A stretch of 12,478 nucleotides of DNA from CAZEGC01 sp964511635 (GTDB lineage Bacteria; Patescibacteriota; Saccharimonadia; Saccharimonadales; Saccharimonadaceae). Every line of letters starts with the position of its first letter. Position 1 is the stretch's first letter. The translations under genes were made by a program, and so were the position numbers. This document shows positions 1-5,344 of this stretch, one piece after another. Below the pieces are notes generated by a model. That model saw only the letters and a program-made list of their open reading frames with translations. It searched no databases and was not told where the DNA came from. The stretch covers positions 1 to 12,478 of the forward strand of contig CAZEGC010000024.1 of NCBI GenBank assembly GCA_964511635.1, in the 5' to 3' direction.

Positions 1-726
1 GTCTACGAACATAAATCCATCATGCGCTTCATCGTCTATTTGCTTACTCATAACACCTGCGTGAACATACTCAGCACCTGCTTGCTCTAAAAAGCTAGCA
101 GCTATGACAGATGCACCTAGGCATGTTGGAGGAAGCATATTATCGGGATATGAACCGATAAGCTTTGGCGATATGCGCGCTGGATGATAAAAGAATTGTC
201 TACCTTCTTCGTCATATCCTTCTAGTCGAGAATTACGGTTTATCTCCCTGAGTCGCTCATACAGCCAGTCCAAGACATCAATCTGATCTTCGGCTGTCTG
301 CGCATCCTGGTAGTCGCGAATCTTATCATAAACGTCCTGACCTAGCGTTCTATAGGCTTCTGCTAGCAGCGCCTCGCCAAACTGCCTAGCACGGTCTAAA
401 ATACGTCTATCAATTTCATCGCTGTACCTACTAGGATGTCGGTAAGGCGATTCGAGCATTATGTCGCTATCACGGTCGTAGCCCTCTCTTGGCTTGGCGT
501 CTATGTCCAGTTTCGGGTCTAGCGCCGTCCTCAGCCCTCGCATACCCAGCCTGGCAATCAGTTTCTCATCATTACTTAACTCGTATGGATCAATCTCAGG
601 TCCTAACGGACGCGACAAGCACGCATCACTAGCAAACTCTACCAACTCTTCAAACAGCGCCCGGTTGGCCGCGTTTTCAATGCGTCTTTGGGCGCTTTCA
701 TCTAATAATTCTGTCTCGCCAAACAT
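1..726 (-). CDS. Unrecognised protein, 3' end outside window; possible transglutaminase-like fold
   Basis: This frame stays open from an ATG at 726-724 to the left edge, giving 242 residues without a stop. I do not recognise the family. The first 170 residues are acidic and helical, rich in Asp, Glu and Arg, with no signal peptide or membrane segment. Near the visible end, residues 199-242 read PPTCLGASVIAASFLEQAG, then EYVHAGVM, then EAHDGFMFVD. A Cys (202) at the start of a small-residue helix, followed about 33 residues later by a His (235) entering a beta strand that ends in Asp, follows the order of the transglutaminase/papain-like catalytic triad. That link is an inference from order only. 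The start is supported by a promoter whose predicted transcription start lies about 3 bases upstream; there is no Shine-Dalgarno sequence. It is transcribed divergently from der. Confidence 0.7.
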   Translation of the reverse strand, partial: MFGETELLDESAQRRIENAANRALFEELVEFASDACLSRPLGPEIDPYELSNDEKLIARLGMRGLRTALDPKLDIDAKPREGYDRDSDIMLESPYRHPSRYSDEIDRRILDRARQFGEALLAEAYRTLGQDVYDKIRDYQDAQTAEDQIDVLDWLYERLREINRNSRLEGYDEEGRQFFYHPARISPKLIGSYPDNMLPPTCLGASVIAASFLEQAGAEYVHAGVMSKQIDDEAHDGFMFVD

Positions 727-735
727 TATTTTATT

Positions 736-763
736 ACTATACAATTTTTTATTAATTTATCAA
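736..763 (-). promoter_or_regulatory. Promoter of the leftward gene
   Basis: Read on the minus strand, TTGATA (763-758) is followed by a 16-base spacer and TATAGT (741-736). The predicted transcription start is near 729, only about 3 bases before the ATG at 726. The mRNA would therefore be essentially leaderless, consistent with the absence of a ribosome binding site. Confidence 0.6.
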
Positions 764-773
764 AGTAAGTGAC

Positions 774-798
774 GCGGCTTATAGTAATTAATAGCCGC
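774..798. repeat. Inverted repeat in divergent promoter region
   Basis: GCGGCT (774-779) and AGCCGC (793-798) are perfect reverse complements separated by 13 AT-rich bases. They lie between the two divergent promoters and cover the der -35 region. This could be an operator; it could also be chance, as the arms are only 6 bp. Confidence 0.35.
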
Positions 799-801
799 CT
801 C

Positions 802-810
802 TGTTATACT
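802..810 (+). promoter_or_regulatory. Extended -10 promoter of der
   Basis: TGTTATACT is an extended -10 element (TG, one base, TATACT at 805-810). The -35 region (about 782-787, TAGTAA) is poor, which an extended -10 can compensate for. The predicted start is near 817, about 4 bases before the der ATG, so this transcript too would be nearly leaderless. The upstream inverted repeat at 774-798 overlaps the -35 region. Confidence 0.55.
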
Positions 811-820
811 AACCAGAGTT

Positions 821-2179
821 ATGGCATCCAAGCTACCAACAGTTGCAATTATTGGCCAAGCGAACGTCGGAAAGAGTTCGCTTTTTAATCGTCTAGTACG
901 ATCAAAACAAGCAATTGTCGCCCGCGAAGCGGGAACAACTCGTGACAACGTGCTCGGAAAGGTTAGCTACCAGGATCACCAATTCTGGCTAGTCGATACT
1001 GCGGGGCTAAAAGATCCTAGTGACGAATTTGAAGCCAGCATCCAGGACCAAATCACCGAAGCTGCGGCAGCAGCTGACATCATCTTGGTCGTTGTTGACA
1101 GCAGTCAGTACGCTAGCGACCAGGATAAATTAGTCGCTAAAAAAGCCTTACGCAGCAAAAAACCAGTCATCCTACTAGCCAACAAGTCCGACTTAAAAGA
1201 ATCACTACCTACCGATGAATTTAAGCGCCTAGGCATAAAAACTATTATTCCTACTAGTGCCGAGCACAATCAAGGCATGCGCGATGTCTTAAATGAAATT
1301 ATCAGCTATATTCCGGCTAAAAAGGAGCGGGAATCAGACGATGTGCTGCGTATCGCACTGATTGGACGACCCAATGTAGGTAAGAGTAATCTATTTAATG
1401 CCATGGCTGGCAAGCAGCAGGCGATTGTAGCAAACATTGCCGGTACAACGCGTGATGTTAACCGAGTAGCAATTCGCTACAGCGGCCAAGACATTGAACT
1501 GCTAGATACGGCCGGCATGCGAAAACCAGGCAAGCAAGAAGTCGGGATTGAAAAATTCAGTGTCCTTCGCACCCTGCAGGCTATTGAAGAAGCCGACGTT
1601 TGCTTTTTACTTATGGATGTCAACGAATTAAATACGCAGCTCGACCAGCGCCTGGCCGGAATCATTGACGAAGCGGGCAAGGGAATGGTAATCGTCGTCA
1701 GTAAATGGGATAGTGTCGAAGGCAAAGATGCATACACCCGCGATGCATTGGCGCCGAAGATTTCCTATACATTTAAGTTCACGCCCTGGGCACCGCTAAT
1801 CTTTACTAGTAGTGTCACCGGACAAAACGTCACAAAATTATTCGATCTAGCGCTGGACATCGACATGCGCCGCAAGCAACAAACCAAGACCCGCGCATTA
1901 AATCAGCTGTTACAGGAAGTTATTCAAAAACACCCGCCAGCAGGACTAAAAAACACCCACCCAAAACTGCGCTACATGGTGCAAACTGACGTTGCACCGC
2001 CATGGTTCGTAATTTACGGTAGCAACTTAAAACACATTCACTGGAGCTATAAACGCTATCTGGAGCGAAACCTACGCGAAACCTATAACTTTGCCGGTAC
2101 GCCAATAAGGTTTAGTTTCCGCGACGAGAAACAAATCAAAGCCAACCGCGAAAAAGAAGCCAAGTCAAAGCGCGAATAG
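821..2179 (+). CDS. der: Ribosome biogenesis GTPase Der (EngA)
   Basis: Der is a cytoplasmic GTPase with two tandem G domains that binds the 50S subunit and is needed for its late assembly. The first G domain shows a P-loop GQANVGKS (12-19), DTAG (59-62) and NKSD (121-124). The second shows GRPNVGKS (182-189), DTAG (229-232) and a G4 motif SKWD (294-297) where NKWD is usual. The remaining residues, from about 350 to 440, form the KH-like RNA-binding domain, and the protein ends in a Lys/Glu/Arg-rich tail. Its 452 residues are normal for the family. The ATG at 821 is chosen because it immediately precedes the first beta strand and sits a few bases after the predicted transcription start; there is no Shine-Dalgarno sequence. 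pth follows after 4 bases, so the two are surely co-transcribed. Confidence 0.97.
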   Translation: MASKLPTVAIIGQANVGKSSLFNRLVRSKQAIVAREAGTTRDNVLGKVSYQDHQFWLVDTAGLKDPSDEFEASIQDQITEAAAAADIILVVVDSSQYASDQDKLVAKKALRSKKPVILLANKSDLKESLPTDEFKRLGIKTIIPTSAEHNQGMRDVLNEIISYIPAKKERESDDVLRIALIGRPNVGKSNLFNAMAGKQQAIVANIAGTTRDVNRVAIRYSGQDIELLDTAGMRKPGKQEVGIEKFSVLRTLQAIEEADVCFLLMDVNELNTQLDQRLAGIIDEAGKGMVIVVSKWDSVEGKDAYTRDALAPKISYTFKFTPWAPLIFTSSVTGQNVTKLFDLALDIDMRRKQQTKTRALNQLLQEVIQKHPPAGLKNTHPKLRYMVQTDVAPPWFVIYGSNLKHIHWSYKRYLERNLRETYNFAGTPIRFSFRDEKQIKANREKEAKSKRE

Positions 2180-2183
2180 AATC

Positions 2184-2762
2184 ATGAAAGTTATTTTTGC
2201 TCTTGGCAATCCTGGCGCTCAATACGACGGTACGCGGCACAACGTCGGGTTTCGAGTGCTTGACTACCTAGCGACCGACCGCGGTGCTAGCTTTTCGCAT
2301 AAACCCAAATTTCACGCACATATCGCAGAGTTAGCAGTGAGCGGCGAAAAAGTCTTGCTAGTAAAGCCTACCACTTTTTATAATGAGGTCGGCACATCTG
2401 CGCGGGCAGTTGTTGATTTCTACAAGCTAGATGCAAGCAAAGACTTGCTAACAATCCACGACGACCTAGCGCTACCGTTTGGTACAATTCGAGTTCGACG
2501 CAGAGGCAGTTCAGCAGGCAATAATGGAATAAAAAGCTTAAACTCACATCTGGGTGAAGAGTTTTACCGCCTACGAATTGGCATCTATAACGATCTGAGC
2601 GATCAAATTCCGGATAGCGACTTCGTCTTGACTAAGTTCACCAAGCGCGAGGTCGACATGCTAGCAGACATTACGGTTGCCAGTGTCGAAATTTTGGAAC
2701 AATTCTGCGCCGGGACTACTGATGACCATTCCATCACCATGCCGCCAACCATATTGACATAA
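2184..2762 (+). CDS. pth: Peptidyl-tRNA hydrolase
   Basis: Pth cleaves the ester bond of peptidyl-tRNAs released by stalled ribosomes and so recycles tRNA in the cytoplasm. The 192-residue protein matches the family length. Catalytic and substrate-binding residues are in place: Asn9 in LGNPG, His19 in TRHNVGF, Asn67 in KPTTFYNEVG, Asp93 in HDDLALPFG, and Asn114. The usual glycine-rich GGHNGL loop is changed to AGNNGI, so the His before Asn114 is an Asn; the Asn114 side chain itself is kept. The start is 4 bases after the der stop codon with no clear ribosome binding site, suggesting translational coupling to der. The last two sense codons, TTG ACA, form an exact -35 box for the next promoter. 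Confidence 0.95.
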   Translation: MKVIFALGNPGAQYDGTRHNVGFRVLDYLATDRGASFSHKPKFHAHIAELAVSGEKVLLVKPTTFYNEVGTSARAVVDFYKLDASKDLLTIHDDLALPFGTIRVRRRGSSAGNNGIKSLNSHLGEEFYRLRIGIYNDLSDQIPDSDFVLTKFTKREVDMLADITVASVEILEQFCAGTTDDHSITMPPTILT

Positions 2763-2782
2763 TTAGTATGTTAGTTTAATAT
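2754..2782 (+). promoter_or_regulatory. Promoter of the accessory ORF after pth
   Basis: TTGACA (2754-2759) is followed by a 17-base spacer and TAATAT (2777-2782), a near-consensus sigma-70 type promoter. The -35 box is embedded in the last two codons of pth. The predicted start is near 2789, giving a leader of roughly 77 bases with a small GAAA-loop hairpin (2794-2812) before the ORF at 2866. Confidence 0.6.
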
Positions 2783-2865
2783 AGTGTAGTTCGATTGCTA
2801 GAAATAGCTAATTGAATGTAGTATCGACAACCTGCCCACTAGCATCAGAGACCGAGAGGAAGCCA

Positions 2866-3228
2866 ATGCTAGCAACACAAGAAGACATGCAGCTGGTAAG
2901 GCAGCTGGAGAGGGAGGCGGAACGTGTAGCTCGCGAGCTCGGGCGAACCCGCGAGGGCCGTCAGAATCTGGAAATCTGCCTCTTGGTGAGCCGACCGCAT
3001 CCAGCCCTCTGGCGCAAGCGAGGGGGTAGCGGGGAGCGCTCTACGCCCGTGAAGGCGTGGAGGCTTGTCACTTGCAGTGGCGAATGGTGGCTTGATCAGC
3101 TCGGTGGCAGGCTACTGAAGAAGACGCCGGACAGCTCGCACGCCGAGCGACGCGTATACAGGCCTCCTCTCGAGGAGCAGGACCGCGAAGCCTTGAGGGC
3201 CCTCCTCATGCACCTCAAAGAGAGGTAG
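2866..3228 (+). CDS. Hypothetical small basic protein with N-terminal coiled coil
   Basis: I do not recognise this 120-residue protein. The ATG at 2866 is chosen over an in-frame TTG at 2812 because a good SD sequence (GAGAGGAAG, 2854-2862) precedes it. Residues about 5-32 (EDMQLVRQLEREAERVAREL and on) are predicted to be a charged amphipathic helix. A Trp/Arg-rich central part follows, with TCSGEWWLDQLGG near residue 70, and a second charged helix closes the protein. It has no signal peptide or membrane segment. Composition differs from its neighbours: a sample line (2941-3000) is 38 of 60 G+C against 25 of 60 for a sample in der (1141-1200). It has its own promoter and strong terminator, so it is a self-contained insertion between pth and dprA. 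Phage or host-derived origin is possible but unproven. Confidence 0.6.
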   Translation: MLATQEDMQLVRQLEREAERVARELGRTREGRQNLEICLLVSRPHPALWRKRGGSGERSTPVKAWRLVTCSGEWWLDQLGGRLLKKTPDSSHAERRVYRPPLEEQDREALRALLMHLKER

Positions 3229-3255
3229 CGTGCCCTACTCGTCAGATACAACCAG

Positions 3256-3283
3256 CCCCGCCGTCCCTCACCGGGCGGCGGGG
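3256..3283 (+). terminator. GC-rich hairpin terminator after the 2866 gene
   Basis: CCCCGCCG (3256-3263) pairs perfectly with CGGCGGGG (3276-3283), and an inner CCC/GGG can extend the stem past one bulged T. A TTTT run appears only about 9 bases later (3292-3295), so it is a strong hairpin with a late, short U tract. Confidence 0.6.
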
Positions 3284-3302
3284 TGAATCACTTTTATGGA
3301 GT

Positions 3303-3308
3303 TTGACA
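3303..3308 (+). promoter_or_regulatory. Isolated -35-like TTGACA
   Basis: An exact TTGACA lies just after the preceding terminator and ahead of the small ORF at 3341. No good -10 is found at 16-18 bases (the nearest are CTAACA and TAACAG at 3326-3332), so promoter activity is uncertain. Confidence 0.25.
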
Positions 3309-3340
3309 TGATGAGAGTGCCCATCCTAACAGGAGACGAC

Positions 3341-3397
3341 ATGAGCACTCGCAAAGAGCCTGCAACAGATATAAGGTCCGCCACTACATATAAGTAA
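3341..3397 (+). CDS. Short ORF with strong SD; likely 5' piece of the frameshifted gene that follows
   Basis: ATG at 3341 has an excellent ribosome binding site, AGGAG (3331-3335) five bases upstream, but the frame closes after 18 codons with TAA at 3395-3397. The peptide is MSTRKEPATDIRSATTYK. At 3394 a -1 shift would enter the frame that runs on to 3672 and encodes a coiled coil which has no ribosome binding site of its own. I infer that the two are parts of one gene split by a frameshift. An independent 18-residue leader peptide is the alternative. Confidence 0.35.
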   Translation: MSTRKEPATDIRSATTYK

Positions 3398-3429
3398 CGC
3401 CAGACGGGCGCTCAGCTGTCGATGTAATC

Positions 3430-3672
3430 TTGGAGCGTCAGCGTCTCAAGGAGATTGAGGACGCCGAGAAAAGGCACCGGCGCAAGATGGTAGAACTGTC
3501 GCAGCTAGAGGAAGAGGTTCGCGTACTTACTCAAGATCTGGCGCAGGCCAGCGCGGCTCATCATGCCAATCCACCACACCACCACCCCTGGAAAGGGTGG
3601 TGGTTTCACTTTTACCCCACAATAAAGCTCGCAACAAAAAAGCACCTGTTTAGCAAGGGTGGGCATCGCTAG
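3430..3672 (+). CDS. Coiled-coil ORF, probably 5'-frameshifted and lacking its stop
   Basis: The frame is open from 3394; the first usual start codon is TTG at 3430, with no SD. Residues 1-40 (ERQRLKEIEDAEKR, KMVELSQLEEEVRVLTQDL) are a clear charged heptad-type coiled coil. After about residue 45 the translation becomes NPPHHHPWKGWWFHF, which is simply the terminator hairpin at 3578-3604 read as codons. The real protein probably should have stopped before that point, so a damaged or non-stop gene is likely. The upstream ORF at 3341 joins this frame by a -1 shift at 3394 and supplies the missing start. Function unknown. It is composition-shifted like the 2866 gene. Confidence 0.35.
   Translation: MERQRLKEIEDAEKRHRRKMVELSQLEEEVRVLTQDLAQASAAHHANPPHHHPWKGWWFHFYPTIKLATKKHLFSKGGHR
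3578..3610 (+). terminator. Intrinsic terminator
   Basis: ACCACCACCC (3578-3587) pairs perfectly with GGGTGGTGGT (3595-3604) around a 7-base loop CTGGAAA, followed by TTCACTTTTA. It lies inside the open frame of the preceding coiled-coil ORF. Its arms can also pair with GGGTGGG/CCCACCC segments further downstream (see the structure at 3639-3704). Confidence 0.7.
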
Positions 3673-3704
3673 CCAGGTGCTTTAGTTGCCCTTCAACCCA
3701 CCCT
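3639..3704 (+). ncRNA. Candidate H-type pseudoknot leader
   Basis: Stem 1 is AAAGCACCTG (3639-3648) with CAGGTGCTTT (3674-3683), 10 bp and perfect. Its 25-base loop contains AGGGTGGG (3656-3663), which is perfectly complementary over 8 bp to CCCACCCT (3697-3704) just 3' of the stem, the geometry of an H-type pseudoknot. An SD-like AAGGG (3707-3711) and a GTG ORF at 3719 follow at once. Seen in sequence: both complementarities. Inferred: folding and a regulatory role. Stem 1 with its A and T flanks could instead be a two-way terminator. Confidence 0.4.
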
Positions 3705-3718
3705 ATAAGGGAATTAGC

Positions 3719-3844
3719 GTGACCCACCTCACATCTCAAGAGGTCCGCCGGTTAAAGGGGTTAGTATGCGCGCCTGAGCTTAACGTGAAGAAAGTGGAGG
3801 GTAGATACTTAAATCACACTCGCGTGACGCGCAACCTAACATAA
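3719..3844 (+). CDS. Possible 41-residue small protein
   Basis: A GTG start at 3719 is preceded by AAGGG (3707-3711) at 7 bases. The frame is open for 41 codons to TAA at 3842-3844. The peptide begins MTHLTSQEVRRLKGLV and is moderately basic, with one Cys and no membrane segment. The stop codon sits in the loop of a weak CTAAC/GTTAG hairpin (3836-3849). It is short and has no recognisable family, so it may be chance. The ribosome binding site and the structured leader directly upstream are the arguments for it. Confidence 0.3.
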   Translation: MTHLTSQEVRRLKGLVCAPELNVKKVEGRYLNHTRVTRNLT

Positions 3845-3913
3845 GTTAGAATAGGGGGTATAAGGTGCGGTTGGCTGACGAATCAACCAATCGTGATCAA
3901 TATTAGCACTTAT
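3845..3913. other. Intergenic end of the accessory island
   Basis: No gene is seen. A weak inverted repeat GGTTG (3869-3873) / CAACC is present. Base composition returns toward that of the core genes near the dprA start. Confidence 0.4.
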
Positions 3914-3943
3914 TTGACATGCTGTCAATACTTTTTGTAATAA
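3914..3943 (+). promoter_or_regulatory. dprA upstream palindrome and possible promoter
   Basis: TTGACA (3914-3919), TGC, TGTCAA (3923-3928) form a perfect 6+6 palindrome whose left half is an exact -35 box. A TAATAA at 3938-3943 lies 18 bases from it. A start computed from that -10 would fall just after the preferred ATG at 3946, so either the real -10 or the start codon is offset, or the palindrome is mainly an operator. Confidence 0.4.
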
Positions 3944-3945
3944 TA

Positions 3946-4806
3946 ATGAATAAAATCAATAGAATTGCACCAGATAAGCATGATTACCTACAGGTTATAA
4001 GTAGCATTGCGAAAGTACCAAAAGTATTATATTATCGCGGCTCAGTGCCAGATTCTCGCATCCCAACCGTAGCAATAGTCGGGACTCGCAAACCAACTGC
4101 CTACGGTAAAGAAGTAGCATTCACACTCGCTCGTGACCTAGCTGGGCGCGGCATAGCTATCATCAGCGGATTAGCACTAGGGATAGATGCTATCGCCCAT
4201 CGTGGGGCGCTGGACGTAGGCGGCAGGACATTAGCAATATTAGCAAATGGAGTTGAAAAATTTTACCCCGCCACAAACGCGCAGCTAGCCGAGAAAATCA
4301 TCAAGTCAGGCGGGGCGATCATTAGCGAACACAGACACACCCCAAATATTAAGCCGTATCAATTCTTAGAGAGAAATCGAATTATTAGCGGTCTGTCTGA
4401 TGCAGTGATCGTAATAGAGGCCGCCACCAGGAGCGGAACGCTATCCACCGTGTCGCATGCACTAGAACAGGGGAGGGAGGTTTTCGTCGTTCCTGGCAAC
4501 ATTACCAGTCCGCTGTCTGCCGGGTGCAACGCACTACTAAAACAAGGTGCGCACCCAATTACAAGCGCCAGTGATGTACTGGAAGTCGTGGCTCCAAGGG
4601 CCACACTAAACCAGGGCACGCTAGCACTAGGCTCAACACCACTAGAGGACGAAATCTTAAGTCTGATTAGAAGTGGTGTGCGGGATGGCGATGAGCTACA
4701 GAAACTATCCAGCGCCAGTGTCAGCGAATTCAGCCAGGCACTAACTATGCTAGAAATTAATGATGTAATTAAACCTTTAGGTGGTAACCACTGGGCCCTA
4801 AAATAA
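3946..4806 (+). CDS. dprA: DNA processing protein DprA (Smf)
   Basis: DprA binds incoming single-stranded DNA in the cytoplasm and loads RecA during natural transformation. The Rossmann-type core shows VGTRKP (45-50), SGLALGID (74-81), FLERNRIISG (140-149), and the EAATRSGTL and VVPGNITSPLSAGCN segments. The last 55 residues form a winged helix typical of many DprA proteins. The full-frame ATG at 3919 would add nine hydrophobic residues (MLSILFVII) that DprA does not need and that lie over the promoter palindrome, so I prefer the ATG at 3946, giving 286 residues. No SD precedes it. It is bounded on both sides by accessory insertions. Retention of DprA fits organisms that depend on DNA uptake, an inference from biology rather than from this sequence. 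Confidence 0.95.
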   Translation: MNKINRIAPDKHDYLQVISSIAKVPKVLYYRGSVPDSRIPTVAIVGTRKPTAYGKEVAFTLARDLAGRGIAIISGLALGIDAIAHRGALDVGGRTLAILANGVEKFYPATNAQLAEKIIKSGGAIISEHRHTPNIKPYQFLERNRIISGLSDAVIVIEAATRSGTLSTVSHALEQGREVFVVPGNITSPLSAGCNALLKQGAHPITSASDVLEVVAPRATLNQGTLALGSTPLEDEILSLIRSGVRDGDELQKLSSASVSEFSQALTMLEINDVIKPLGGNHWALK

Positions 4807-4833
4807 TATAGTGATACATATCAGAATTTTCTA

Positions 4834-4862
4834 TTTACTTACTAGCGAGTAAATTATATAGT
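4834..4862 (+). promoter_or_regulatory. Promoter of the zinc-protein cassette
   Basis: TTTACT (4834-4839), a 17-base spacer and TATAGT (4857-4862) form a reasonable promoter with a predicted start near 4869. The spacer region also holds ATTTACT/AGTAAAT (4833-4839 / 4848-4854), an inverted repeat that overlaps the -35 box. A CTTC-loop hairpin (4877-4892) follows in the leader. Confidence 0.5.
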
Positions 4863-4876
4863 AGGCACTAATCGAT

Positions 4877-4892
4877 GAGCCGCTTCCGGCTC
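4877..4892 (+). promoter_or_regulatory. Leader hairpin flanked by CGATGA direct repeats
   Basis: GAGCCG (4877-4882) and CGGCTC (4887-4892) form a perfect 6-bp stem with loop CTTC. The hexamer CGATGA overlaps the hairpin at 4873-4878 and recurs just after it at 4893-4898. It lies in the untranslated leader about 20 bases before the SD and may stabilise the mRNA or regulate it. Confidence 0.35.
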
Positions 4893-4922
4893 CGATGAAC
4901 CTTCGAATAGAAAGGAGTGCTG

Positions 4923-5333
4923 TTGTCTGGCTATGCGCCCACCCTGGATGACAACCCAAGCCCTACCATCATTGTTCGACGCAAGAAACGGAACGGTCGA
5001 AAGAAGTCGTTCTGCCCTGTGGCCGGCAAGCGAATGACCCGCTACACTGACGAGTACGAGGCTGGTCAAACGGCTAAATTTGCTGCTCGCAGGGGGGCAT
5101 CGCCTGCAACCCCTATATGGTGCGAGCCCTGTAACTGCGCTCACCTCCTCCCATTTCGAAAGGAGATGTGCCAGAGCGCCCGCAAGTACAAGATTCGCTA
5201 CCAGACTGAGCAGGAGGCACTAATAGCCAGCGTGGAGCTTCGTGAGCGGGGCCTCGGTCGGTTCAGGCTCTACGAATGCCCCTCATGTCCGCAGGGCGTA
5301 TGGCACCTGACCAGTATCCGGGGCGAGGGATAG
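4923..5333 (+). CDS. Small zinc-ribbon-like protein with duplicated CxxC-HL unit
   Basis: I choose TTG at 4923 because SD AAAGGAG (4911-4917) sits five bases upstream; the in-frame GTG at 4917 overlaps the SD. The product is 136 residues, basic and cytoplasmic. It contains two similar units, each a Lys/Arg-Tyr stretch, an acidic Glu-Ala helix, an aromatic residue and a Cys pair followed by His-Leu: WCEPCNCAHL in the first and YECPSCPQGVWHLTS in the second. Two further Cys (FCPV near residue 34 and MCQS) could complete metal sites. Such CxxC...WHL units are common in small actinobacterial and phage proteins, by recollection rather than search. GC is raised (35 of 60 in 4981-5040) and CTAG is absent, unlike the core genes. 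Function unknown; nucleic-acid binding is a guess. Confidence 0.65.
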   Translation: MSGYAPTLDDNPSPTIIVRRKKRNGRKKSFCPVAGKRMTRYTDEYEAGQTAKFAARRGASPATPIWCEPCNCAHLLPFRKEMCQSARKYKIRYQTEQEALIASVELRERGLGRFRLYECPSCPQGVWHLTSIRGEG

Positions 5334-5344
5334 TCCCTCGCCCC
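5320..5344 (+). terminator. Hairpin with the stop codon as its loop
   Basis: GGGGCGAGGGA (5320-5330) pairs perfectly over 11 bp with TCCCTCGCCCC (5334-5344), and the three-base loop is TAG, the stop codon of the zinc-protein gene. The pyrimidine-rich stretch after it has no long T run. The right inverted-repeat copy begins six bases later. Confidence 0.65.

Noticed and set aside
494..772. Plus-strand ORF of 92 residues opposite the leftward gene
   Set aside because: It is Ser-rich antisense of a better-supported frame and runs into the promoter region; a shadow ORF.
2797..2808. GCTAGAAATAGC resembles the artificial tetraloop stem used in engineered Cas9 guide RNAs
   Set aside because: It is a 4-bp stem with a common GAAA loop. 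No CRISPR repeats, tracr-like sequence or cas gene is nearby, so it is chance.
3919..3945. Nine-residue hydrophobic N-terminal extension of DprA (MLSILFVII)
   Set aside because: It overlaps the palindromic -35 region and is not part of the DprA fold; a signal peptide would make no sense for a cytoplasmic DNA-binding protein.
2763..3945. Integron-like gene cassettes
   Set aside because: No integrase gene and no attC core sites (GTTRRRY with matching RYYYAAC) at cassette ends were found.
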